From: Flavobacterium tructae
Lineage (GTDB): Bacteria; Bacteroidota; Bacteroidia; Flavobacteriales; Flavobacteriaceae
Direction: 5' to 3'
NCBI RefSeq assembly: GCF_002217475.1
Contig: NZ_MUHH01000033.1
Location: 537 to 38,915, forward strand
DNA length: 38,379 nucleotides
Positions 17,436 through 24,803 of the stretch are shown here, piece by piece. The position numbers and the translations under genes were made by a program. Every line of letters begins with the position of its first letter. Within the stretch, counting starts at the first letter, position 1. The notes beneath the pieces were generated by a model. That model was given only the letters and a program-made list of their open reading frames with translations, ran no database searches and had not been told where the DNA came from.

Positions 17436-18204
17436 AATCTTCCTATTCCTTTTATCTTTCTTTATTTTCTCCGGCATTGTTCAGGCTCAGGATACTTTGG
17501 CTACAGCCGAACCTCCCAAAATGACAGCTGTAAAATACACTGAAAAAGACATTCGAATAGATTCCGACACCATAGAAATTAAGACTTTCTCTAAAAATTT
17601 CAAAAAAAAGTATAGCGGTTCCAGCTTTGTTTATGAATTTAAAGCTCCTGAAAAAGGTTTATGGCAGCGTTTTAAGGAATGGCTGGCCAGTGTTTTTAGC
17701 GATTGGTTCGATTTTGAAACTCCGGAAAGCTCTATTAATTTTGTTTCGGTTTTAATAAAAGTACTTGCTGTTCTCATCATCATTTTTGTTATTTATTTGA
17801 TCGTAAAAGCGATCATTAATAAAGAGGGACAGTGGATTTTTGGAAAAAACGCTAAGAAAAAAAATATTATCTATTCAGAAATCGAAAAGAACATTCACCT
17901 TTTAGATTTCGATAAACTGATCAAAGAAAGTATACAATCAGGAGAAAAAAGAGCAGCCGTTAGATATTACTATCTGTGGCTTCTGAAAGTAATGGCACAA
18001 AATCATTACATCGAATGGGACATCGAAAAAACCAATTCTGATTATTTATACGAACTTCAAAAGCCTGCCCACAAAGAAGAGTTTACTTATTTGTCTTATC
18101 TGTACAACTACATCTGGTACGGGGAGTTTGAGATTGATGAAATCACTTTCAGAAAAGCCGAAAACCGATTTAAGAATGCCTTAAAAACCTTTAGCAATGA
18201 ATAA
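17428..18204 (+). CDS. DUF4129 domain protein (envelope, MoxR cluster)
   Basis: This 258-aa protein has a signal peptide ending SGIVQAQ (about residue 21), a periplasmic segment, one membrane helix (about 108-130, SVLIKVLAVLIIIFVIYLIV), then a cytoplasmic DUF4129 domain with AVRYYYLWLLKVMAQNHYIEW and WDIEKTNSDYLYEL, ending LYNYIWYGEFEIDEITF. DUF4129 is often C-terminal to transglutaminase-like TgpA proteins or adjacent to DUF58/MoxR. It overlaps both neighbours by the same 8-nt sequence, ATGAATAA, at both ends. Confidence 0.9.
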   Translation: MNKIFLFLLSFFIFSGIVQAQDTLATAEPPKMTAVKYTEKDIRIDSDTIEIKTFSKNFKKKYSGSSFVYEFKAPEKGLWQRFKEWLASVFSDWFDFETPESSINFVSVLIKVLAVLIIIFVIYLIVKAIINKEGQWIFGKNAKKKNIIYSEIEKNIHLLDFDKLIKESIQSGEKRAAVRYYYLWLLKVMAQNHYIEWDIEKTNSDYLYELQKPAHKEEFTYLSYLYNYIWYGEFEIDEITFRKAENRFKNALKTFSNE

Positions 18205-19408
18205 AACACTTAAAATTTACATTGCTGTACTGGTTCTTATTCTGTCCTTAATTCTGATAGCAGATCGCGAGCAGCCAAAACCTATTGATTGGACACCGAC
18301 CTATTCTGTTAATGACAAAATTCCTTTCGGGCTCTATGTTTTTAACAACGAAATCAATGATTTTTTTAAGAATCATACTGTAGAACGAATTTCAGACCTA
18401 ACTCCTTATGAGTATTTGACTTCAAAATATGACAATGACAGTCTTGTAGAAAATTACAAAATAAAAGGAACTTTTTTAAACATCTCTGAATCCAATACTA
18501 TTGATGAAGAATCTGTAAACGAACTTCTTTACTTTGTATCGCGCGGAAACAATGCTTTTTTGAGCATGAAAGACTTTCCTCAATACCTGTTAGACAGTTT
18601 AAAAGTTGAAGTAAATGCTGATTATCTCAATTCAGGCAACACCACTGTCTGGCTGGCTAACTCCCAACTGAAGGACAAAAAATATAAGTTTGTACAGACA
18701 CTAGAAGGCTATTTTTCTAAAATTGATACCGCAAAAGCCACTGTTTTGGGTTATCAGCTCTCTTCGGTCAAAAAAGCAAAAAAGCACGTCAATTTCATAA
18801 AAATACCGTACTATCAGGGGCATTTTTACCTGCACACACAGCCTGTCGCTTTTACAAACTACAACTTACTGAAAGCAAACCATTATCAGTACGCAGAGAA
18901 TGTCTTATCCTGTTTGCCTGAGGGAGATATTTTTTGGTATACGAAAGGGCAAAACGGCGAACGCATTTCCGAATCGCCTCTGCGATACATTTTAAGTCAA
19001 CCCGGTTTAAAATGGGCCTGGTATTTCTTTCTGTTTGGCATGCTGATTTTTATTATTTTTAATGCCAAGCGCAAACAGCGGATTGTTCCCATATTAAAGC
19101 CTTTACCCAATTTAACCGTTGATTTTACAAAAACTATCGGAAATTTATATTATCAGGAAGGCGATCACACTAATATCATTGATAAAAAAATTATTTACTT
19201 TTTAGAGAAAATCAGGAATGAATATTTAATCGACACCACAAAACTGGACGATCATTTTATTCAAAAATTGCATCATAAAACGGGTAAAAATGTAACGGAT
19301 ATTCAGGAACTCGTATTTTTGATTAACGAACATCGAAAGAGTTATCACGGCAGTCTTGAAGAAGATCTGATTCGAATAAACAATGCCATAGAAAAGATTT
19401 TACATTAG
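18197..19408 (+). CDS. DUF4350 domain protein (MoxR cluster)
   Basis: This 403-aa protein has an uncleaved N-terminal anchor (about 5-22) and an extracytoplasmic DUF4350 domain: YSVNDKIPFGLYVFNNEI (about 37-54), ESVNELLYFVSRGNNAFLSM. A C-terminal membrane helix follows (WAWYFFLFGMLIFIIF, about 274-289), then a cytoplasmic helical tail with NLTVDFTKTIGNLYYQEGDH. The DUF4350 part resembles the GATase/IFT52-like fold that binds small ligands; the role is unknown. It lies between DUF4129 (8-nt overlap) and MoxR (41-nt gap), the standard position in Bacteroidota. Confidence 0.9.
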   Translation: MNKTLKIYIAVLVLILSLILIADREQPKPIDWTPTYSVNDKIPFGLYVFNNEINDFFKNHTVERISDLTPYEYLTSKYDNDSLVENYKIKGTFLNISESNTIDEESVNELLYFVSRGNNAFLSMKDFPQYLLDSLKVEVNADYLNSGNTTVWLANSQLKDKKYKFVQTLEGYFSKIDTAKATVLGYQLSSVKKAKKHVNFIKIPYYQGHFYLHTQPVAFTNYNLLKANHYQYAENVLSCLPEGDIFWYTKGQNGERISESPLRYILSQPGLKWAWYFFLFGMLIFIIFNAKRKQRIVPILKPLPNLTVDFTKTIGNLYYQEGDHTNIIDKKIIYFLEKIRNEYLIDTTKLDDHFIQKLHHKTGKNVTDIQELVFLINEHRKSYHGSLEEDLIRINNAIEKILH

Positions 19409-19449
19409 ATAAAAAAAGCTACCATACTATAAAAGAAAAACTGACCATC

Positions 19450-20460
19450 ATGGACGATATCAATACAACATCTCAAATCACAAATGAAAATGTGAATTTT
19501 GAAACCAGAATAAACTTAACACCTCTTTTAGATCACGTTAGCGCGATTAAAAAAGAACTTGAAACTGTAATTGTCGGACAGCACAAAATGGTCGATCAGC
19601 TTTTGGTGGCTATTTTATCAAACGGACACGTTTTACTGGAAGGTGTTCCGGGAGTTGCCAAAACCATTACGGCCAAACTATTGTCTAAAACCCTAAACAT
19701 TGGCTTTAGCCGTATACAATTCACACCGGATTTAATGCCATCGGATATCTTAGGAACTTCGATTTTTAATTTAAAAACCTCTGAATTTGAATTCAAACAA
19801 GGTCCAATTTTCTCCAATTTAATCTTAATCGACGAAATAAATCGTGCCCCTGCCAAAACACAAGCCGCACTTTTTGAAGTAATGGAAGAACGTCAGATTA
19901 CCATTGACGGATCAGCCTATCAGCTTGAAACTCCATTTCTGGTAATTGCCACTCAAAACCCGATTGAACAGGAAGGAACTTATCGTTTGCCGGAGGCACA
20001 ATTGGATCGTTTTTTATTCAAAATCACCATCGATTATCCGAAACTTGACGAAGAAATTTTAATTATTCAAAGAGAACATTTACTACAAAATCATGGAAAA
20101 TTAGAAGCTGTTAAAACGATACTTTCTGCTGCGGAAATAAAAGAATACCAGGCTTTGGTAAAACAAATCAGAGTCGAGCAAAATCTGTTGGAATACATTG
20201 CACGAATTGTAGTCAATACCCGTGAAAATGCGTTCTTATATCTGGGAGCCTCACCACGTGCCTCAATTGCCATTTTAAATGCCGCCAAAGGTTTTGCTGC
20301 CATACGCGGACGTGATTTTGTTACTCCCGAAGATATAAAAGAAGCTGCCATTCCGGTTTTACAGCATCGTGTAATTGTAGCCCCTGAGCGCGAAATGGAA
20401 GGCATCACTAGTTCAGAAATCATCAGACAAATTATTGAGACTGTTGAAATTCCTAGGTAG
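19450..20460 (+). CDS. MoxR family AAA+ ATPase
   Basis: This 336-aa cytoplasmic AAA+ ATPase has VGQHKMVDQLLVAI (42-55), Walker A GVPGVAKT (65-72), the MoxR-type FTPDLMPSDILGT (91-103), Walker B LILIDEIN (124-131), sensor 1 IATQNPIEQEGTYRLPEAQL (166-185), DRF, and the C-terminal lid with GASPRASIAI. MoxR ATPases act as chaperone-like maturation or remodelling factors, usually on vWA-domain partners; the partner here is expected to be the DUF58 protein two genes on. It is usually directly followed by DUF58 but here the small exported gene at 20516 intervenes. Confidence 0.95.
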   Translation: MDDINTTSQITNENVNFETRINLTPLLDHVSAIKKELETVIVGQHKMVDQLLVAILSNGHVLLEGVPGVAKTITAKLLSKTLNIGFSRIQFTPDLMPSDILGTSIFNLKTSEFEFKQGPIFSNLILIDEINRAPAKTQAALFEVMEERQITIDGSAYQLETPFLVIATQNPIEQEGTYRLPEAQLDRFLFKITIDYPKLDEEILIIQREHLLQNHGKLEAVKTILSAAEIKEYQALVKQIRVEQNLLEYIARIVVNTRENAFLYLGASPRASIAILNAAKGFAAIRGRDFVTPEDIKEAAIPVLQHRVIVAPEREMEGITSSEIIRQIIETVEIPR

Positions 20461-20515
20461 TTTTCTGTCGCAGTAACAGTTTTCAGTACTATGCTTAATA
20501 ACAAACCTTTTTTAA

Positions 20516-21130
20516 ATGAAATATTCTAAAATTTTCTTTTTGCTTCTTCTGGGTATCGCATTGGTAAGTTTTAAACCTATGAATATCAAACAAGAGGATA
20601 CTACCAATACATCAATCTATTTTTTAACAGACAAACAACAAATTGAGTCGTTAATAAAAAAAGCCTATGAATGGATCGAAACCAAAAAAACACAAGGCGA
20701 CTTTGATGTTATAGAAAATAAAAAAGGAGATAAATATGTGGCGCTAAATACAAAAACACATCATAAAATAATAAGCGAGCTTAAAAACTCTAATTTTTTT
20801 ACGCAGCAATTTATAGACAATTATAACAAAATTGCGCTGAAAATTGGGGAGGGCCTTAAAAGCAGTAAAATCGAATATTGGGTTGGAGAATTACCTCCAT
20901 ACGGTAACGATAGCAACCCATGGTGTGACTGTCAGGATAATCCGGAATCTTATTGGAAAACACTAAAAGTAAACGACTTAAAAATCCAAAATAACAAAGC
21001 GACATTTTACTGGACATGGACAGAATGGAAAGATAGTCCTAAATATAAAGTAACAGCAGTTAAAGAAAATGGAATCTGGAAAATAGCCGTCTTAGACGGT
21101 TTTGATTATAAAAGCTTTACTAAAATATAG
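20516..21130 (+). CDS. Small exported protein of unknown function inserted between MoxR and DUF58 genes
   Basis: This 204-aa protein has a signal peptide (FFLLLLGIALVSFKP, about 6-20). The mature part has an alpha/beta pattern: DKQQIESLIKKAYEWIETK (about 38-56), IISELKNSNFFTQQFIDNYN, and the beta part NPWCDCQDNPESYW (about 140-153) with two cysteines, followed by KATFYWTWTEW and YKVTAVKENGIWKIAVLDGF. The final part (KV..V.ENG.WKI..L) resembles NTF2-like/DUF3828-like exported proteins. I do not recognise a named function. Its last 29 nt overlap the longest possible frame of DUF58, though the more likely TTG start of that gene is 32 nt downstream. It is not usual in this operon. Confidence 0.75.
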   Translation: MKYSKIFFLLLLGIALVSFKPMNIKQEDTTNTSIYFLTDKQQIESLIKKAYEWIETKKTQGDFDVIENKKGDKYVALNTKTHHKIISELKNSNFFTQQFIDNYNKIALKIGEGLKSSKIEYWVGELPPYGNDSNPWCDCQDNPESYWKTLKVNDLKIQNNKATFYWTWTEWKDSPKYKVTAVKENGIWKIAVLDGFDYKSFTKI

Positions 21131-21161
21131 TAAAAAACCTTTAACCCTAATTTTATTAAAA

Positions 21162-22493
21162 TTGAAATTTATAAAAAGCCTTTACCTTAATAACTTTTTC
21201 TTCTATGTGCTTCTGGGCATAATTGGATTGTTTGTCTGTGCTTTTATTTTCCCAAATTTGTATCATGCGGTTTGGTTTGTGGTTTTAATTTTATCTAGTT
21301 TCTTAGGGCTTGACGTACTCCTGCTCTATCTTAGTAAAACAGGCATTGAAGCGGAAAGAACGACACCGGAAAAACTTTCAAATGGAGATTTGAATCCCGT
21401 AACCATCACCGTTAAAAACCATTATACCTTTAAAATTTCGGTTAAGATCATTGACGAAATTCCGTTTCAGTTTCAGGTACGCGATTTCAAAATTGTAAAA
21501 ACCGTTAAAGCCTCTGAGCAAAAAGAAATTGGCTATGAATTACGACCTACAGAACGAGGAGAATATTACTTTGGCTATCTAAACATTTATGTTTCGTCAC
21601 CTCTAAGACTAATTTCCAGAAGATTTTCTTTCGATAAAGACAAAATGGTTCCCACTTACCCGTCTTATATTCAGCTGCGAAAATATGATTTATTGGCTTT
21701 TTCGAATAATCTGTACCAATACGGAATCAAAAAAATCCGTAGGATTGGCCATACGATGGAATTTGAGCAAATTAAAGAATATGTTCAGGGTGATGATCTT
21801 CGAACTTTAAACTGGAAAGCTACAGCCAAGAAAAATGCCTTAATGGTCAATCAGTTTCAGGACGAAAAATCCCAGTCCGTTTACATGGCAATCGATAAAG
21901 GCCGCTCCATGCAAATGCCGTTTGACGGATTGAGTTTACTGGATTATGCTATCAATTCGGCCTTAGTTTTATCAAATGTGATTCTGAAAAAGCAGGACAA
22001 AGCAGGGATTTTTTCATTTTCTAAAAAAGTAGAAAACCGTGTTTTTGCCGAAAAAAGGGCTTCACAGATGCAAAAAATTCTGGAAACCTTATACAATATC
22101 AAAACCGATTTTTTCGAAAGCGACTACAGCCGTTTGTATGTCGACATCAAAAAAAACATCAATCAAAGAAGTTTGATCCTTTTATACACTAACTTTGAAA
22201 CAATGGACGGTTTAAACCGACAGTTGCCTTATTTAAAAGGAATTGCAAAAAACCATTTACTGGTGGTTGTTTTTTTTAGTAATACCGAACTAAATGCAAT
22301 CATCAACAAAAAAACAGACACCATTCAGGAAATCTACGACAAAGTAATCGCTGAAAAATTCATGTTCGAAAAGCGTTTAATTGCTAACGAACTCAAAAAA
22401 TATGGCATACACTCTGTTTTAACACAGCCCGAAAATCTGACTTTGGACGCTATCAATAAATATCTGGAAATAAAAGCCAGAGGGATTTTGTAG
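21162..22493 (+). CDS. DUF58 (von Willebrand A-like) membrane-anchored protein
   Basis: Two N-terminal transmembrane segments (FFFYVLLGIIGLFVCAFIFP and WFVVLILSSFLGLDVLLLYL) are followed by a beta-rich domain. The DUF58 core has FEQIKEYVQGDDLRTLNWKA, and a vWA-like region DKGRSMQMPFDGLSLLDYAI with a MIDAS-like DxGRSM. I prefer the TTG at 21162 (LKFIKSLYLNNFFFYVL, 443 aa), because the residues before it, starting at the TTG 21102, are low-quality and overlap the preceding gene; no ATG is near. DUF58 proteins are the usual partners of MoxR ATPases in envelope or exported-enzyme maturation. Confidence 0.9.
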   Translation: MKFIKSLYLNNFFFYVLLGIIGLFVCAFIFPNLYHAVWFVVLILSSFLGLDVLLLYLSKTGIEAERTTPEKLSNGDLNPVTITVKNHYTFKISVKIIDEIPFQFQVRDFKIVKTVKASEQKEIGYELRPTERGEYYFGYLNIYVSSPLRLISRRFSFDKDKMVPTYPSYIQLRKYDLLAFSNNLYQYGIKKIRRIGHTMEFEQIKEYVQGDDLRTLNWKATAKKNALMVNQFQDEKSQSVYMAIDKGRSMQMPFDGLSLLDYAINSALVLSNVILKKQDKAGIFSFSKKVENRVFAEKRASQMQKILETLYNIKTDFFESDYSRLYVDIKKNINQRSLILLYTNFETMDGLNRQLPYLKGIAKNHLLVVVFFSNTELNAIINKKTDTIQEIYDKVIAEKFMFEKRLIANELKKYGIHSVLTQPENLTLDAINKYLEIKARGIL

Positions 22494-22597
22494 AAGTGAA
22501 AAATAATTTGTGAGAAGTAAAATGAACACAATTGTTTTTTTGCAAATATTATTAAAACATCAAGTTCTTTATAAAAATTAAGATTAGTTAAAAAATC

Positions 22598-22632
22598 GTT
22601 GAACCTTTGTTCTTTTGAACCTTTGTAATTTT
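22598..22632. repeat. Degenerate repeat of GAACCTTTG words upstream of the phosphatase gene
   Basis: The 5' spacer has GAACCTTTGTTCTTTT, GAACCTTTGTAATTTTT in tandem, immediately before ATG 22640. It is the same word family as at 23871 and 35580, and the reverse complement of that at 13637. No -7 box is recognisable in this spacer. Confidence 0.6.
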
Positions 22633-22639
22633 TAAGAAA

Positions 22640-23725
22640 ATGAAAAAACTACTTGTACTTGTATTTGTTCTGACAAGCTTTATGTCTCATGCACAAAAAA
22701 CGGAGAACATTATCATCATCACCACAGACGGCTTTAGATGGCAGGAAGTGTTTAAAGGAATGGACCCTGCAATTGCCAATGATAAAAAATTCAATCAGGG
22801 AGACAGTACCTATATTTACAAGAATTATGCAAGTGCTGACTCCAAAGAAAGCCGAAAAAAAATCATGCCTTTTTTATGGTCTGAAATTGTTTCAAAAGGG
22901 CAAATTTATGGCAATCGCGAATTAGGAAGCAAAGTTGATGTTTCTAACCCGTACTGGTTCAGTTATCCCGGATACAACGAAATTATGACCGGAAATGTTG
23001 ATGTTGCCATCAACTCCAATCATTACAAAAACAATCCAAATGTAAATGTTCTAGAGTTTTTAAACCAGCAATCTAAACTAAAAGGAAAAGTTGCCGCTTT
23101 TGGCGCCTGGGATGCTTTTGATCGAATTTTAAACGAAAAAAGAAGCGGTTTTCCGGTAATTTCTGCCTTCGATAATGTGGGAGGAGACAAACCTACAGAA
23201 ACTCAAAAGTTATTGAATGAAATGCGCAACAATTCGTTTAAACCTTTTCATCAGGATGAGTGTTTAGATGTTTTTACCCACTATCAGGCTTTAAACGAAC
23301 TTAAAACCAAAAAGCCAAAAGTACTCTACATCGCCTACGGAGAAACTGATGAATGGGCACATGCCGGGCATTACAGATCGTATCTTGATGCTGCAAACCA
23401 GGTCGACAAATGGATTAAAGAAATCTGGAATTTTGTACAAAACGATCCCCAATACAAAAATAAAACTACCCTGGTAATCACCGTAGATCACGGTCGCGGA
23501 GATAAAACGAAAGCACAATGGACAGATCATGGTGCCGATGTTGAAGGTGCCTCACAAATTTGGGTCGCCGCAATGGGTCCTGAAATTGCCTCAAAAGGAG
23601 AAATCAAAACAGATTCTCAACTGTATCAAAAACAAATAGCGCAAACCATTGCAAAAATCATGGGATACACCTTCACTGCTCCGCATCCGGTAGCAAACGA
23701 AATTTCAGAAGTCCTTACAAAATAA
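22640..23725 (+). CDS. Exported alkaline-phosphatase-superfamily (type I phosphodiesterase-like) enzyme
   Basis: This 361-aa protein has a signal peptide ending SFMSHAQ (about 19). The metal-binding pattern of the alkaline phosphatase superfamily is visible: IIITTDGFRWQEVF (25-38) with the first Asp30, a nucleophile-type segment WFSYPGYNEIMTG (106-118) with Ser108 at the position of the NPP nucleophile, GETDEWAHAGHYRSYLD with Asp and His, VDHGRGDK, and a final HGAD. The exported form suggests phosphate scavenging from phosphodiesters or phosphomonoesters in the periplasm or outside the cell. Substrate is unknown; sulfatases and NPPs share the fold, so a phosphonate or nucleotide pyrophosphatase role is an alternative. 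It stands alone, with its own palindrome just after the stop. Confidence 0.85.
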   Translation: MKKLLVLVFVLTSFMSHAQKTENIIIITTDGFRWQEVFKGMDPAIANDKKFNQGDSTYIYKNYASADSKESRKKIMPFLWSEIVSKGQIYGNRELGSKVDVSNPYWFSYPGYNEIMTGNVDVAINSNHYKNNPNVNVLEFLNQQSKLKGKVAAFGAWDAFDRILNEKRSGFPVISAFDNVGGDKPTETQKLLNEMRNNSFKPFHQDECLDVFTHYQALNELKTKKPKVLYIAYGETDEWAHAGHYRSYLDAANQVDKWIKEIWNFVQNDPQYKNKTTLVITVDHGRGDKTKAQWTDHGADVEGASQIWVAAMGPEIASKGEIKTDSQLYQKQIAQTIAKIMGYTFTAPHPVANEISEVLTK

Positions 23726-23733
23726 AAGTTTTT

Positions 23734-23796
23734 TTTGCCACAGATTAAAGGATTAAAAAGGTTATAATCTGTAAAAATCTTTTAATCTGTGGCAAA
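23734..23796. repeat. Intergenic palindrome, 21-bp arms with one mismatch, TTTGCCACAGATTAAAGGATT
   Basis: Arms are 23734-23754 and 23776-23796, loop 21 nt; 20 of 21 pairs match. It starts 9 nt after the phosphatase stop and may serve as its terminator. The outer part, TTTGCCACAGATT, resembles TTTGCCGCGAATT at 12913, which suggests one family of dispersed palindromes. Confidence 0.85.
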
Positions 23797-23817
23797 CTCT
23801 TTTTACGATTTTAAAAT

Positions 23818-23990
23818 CTCAGTAGCTTAGCCTCTCAGAACCTAAGCTCCTCCAAGAAAAAGCCTCTGAACCTTTGCAACTTTTCAAAAAAACCTCAGTG
23901 ACTTAACCTCTCAGGACCTTAGTACCTCCAAAAAAACCTTTTTAAAAAAAATCTCAGTACCTTAGCCCCTCAGAACCTAAGTACCTTTAA
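23818..23990. repeat. Three-copy degenerate tandem repeat (CTCAGtagCTTAGCCTCTCAGAACCTAAG)
   Basis: About 55-60 bp units are visible three times: CTCAGTAGCTTAGCCTCTCA, CTCAGTGACTTAACCTCTCA and CTCAGTACCTTAGCCCCTCA, each followed by GAACCTAAG or similar and an A-rich linker. GAACCTTTGCAACTTTT occurs between. This noncoding spacer sits upstream of the SpoU methyltransferase. Neither strand contains a long open frame here. Confidence 0.75.
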
Positions 23991-23995
23991 AAAAA

Positions 23996-24787
23996 ATGAA
24001 ACAAATTACTTCAGTACAAAATCCGTTTATAAAATCACTTGTTTTACTGCAGGAAAAGGCCAAAGCCCGCAAACAAACCGGAACATTTTTGATTGAAGGC
24101 TTACGTGAAATTTCACTCGCAATAAAAGGAGGCTACGAAATAGAAACCGTTTTATTTTTACCTGAATTGGTTACTGAAAATCAGATTCATAAATTAGTAA
24201 ACAGTCCGGTTCAACTCATTGAAATCAATAAAGAAGTTTATCAGAAACTAGCTTATCGCGATACTACTGAAGGCGTTCTGGCCATAGCCAAAACCAAATC
24301 GATGCTTTTATCAGATCTAAAACTATCTGATAATCCATTGATTGTAGTGGCCGAAGCACCGGAAAAACCGGGAAACATTGGCGCCCTTTTGCGTACTGCC
24401 GATGCCGCAAATCTTGATGCTGTATTAATTGCCAATCCAAAAAGCGATTTATACAATCCGAATATTGTACGCTCCAGTGTTGGCTGTTTGTTTACCAATC
24501 AGATTGCGACAGGAACGACAGCTGAAATCATAGCCTTTTTAAAAGAAAAAAAGATCGATTTTTACTGTGCTACGCTTCAAAATTCAACTTCGTATCACAC
24601 ACAGGATTTCACCACTCCCACCGCATTGGTTGTGGGTACAGAGGCTACCGGCTTAACGCAGGACTGGCGAGATGCTGCTACTCAGAATATCATCATTCCC
24701 ATGCAGGGCGAAATCGACAGCATGAATGTCTCGGTGGCTGCCGCAATTTTAATTTTCGAAGCCAAACGACAACGCGGATTTAACTAA
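23996..24787 (+). CDS. SpoU/TrmH family RNA 2'-O-methyltransferase
   Basis: This 263-aa protein has an N-terminal substrate-binding domain (IKSLVLLQEKAKARKQTGTF, IEGLREI) and a SPOUT domain with the three family motifs: EAPEKPGNIGALLRTADAA (about 121-139), ALVVGTEATGL (about 211-221), and the knot motif IIPMQGEIDSMNVSVAAAIL (about 231-250). Members 2'-O-methylate ribose in 23S rRNA or tRNA. The order RKQTGTFLIEG and the KQRGF end fit RlmB-like rRNA enzymes; the exact nucleotide cannot be stated. It is separated from the serine hydrolase gene by 16 nt, and may be co-transcribed with it. Confidence 0.9.
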   Translation: MKQITSVQNPFIKSLVLLQEKAKARKQTGTFLIEGLREISLAIKGGYEIETVLFLPELVTENQIHKLVNSPVQLIEINKEVYQKLAYRDTTEGVLAIAKTKSMLLSDLKLSDNPLIVVAEAPEKPGNIGALLRTADAANLDAVLIANPKSDLYNPNIVRSSVGCLFTNQIATGTTAEIIAFLKEKKIDFYCATLQNSTSYHTQDFTTPTALVVGTEATGLTQDWRDAATQNIIIPMQGEIDSMNVSVAAAILIFEAKRQRGFN

Positions 24788-24803
24788 ACCAAAACATACC
24801 GTC

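Noticed and set aside
20091..20504. Minus-strand open frame of 137 codons
   Set aside because: Antisense shadow of the MoxR gene.
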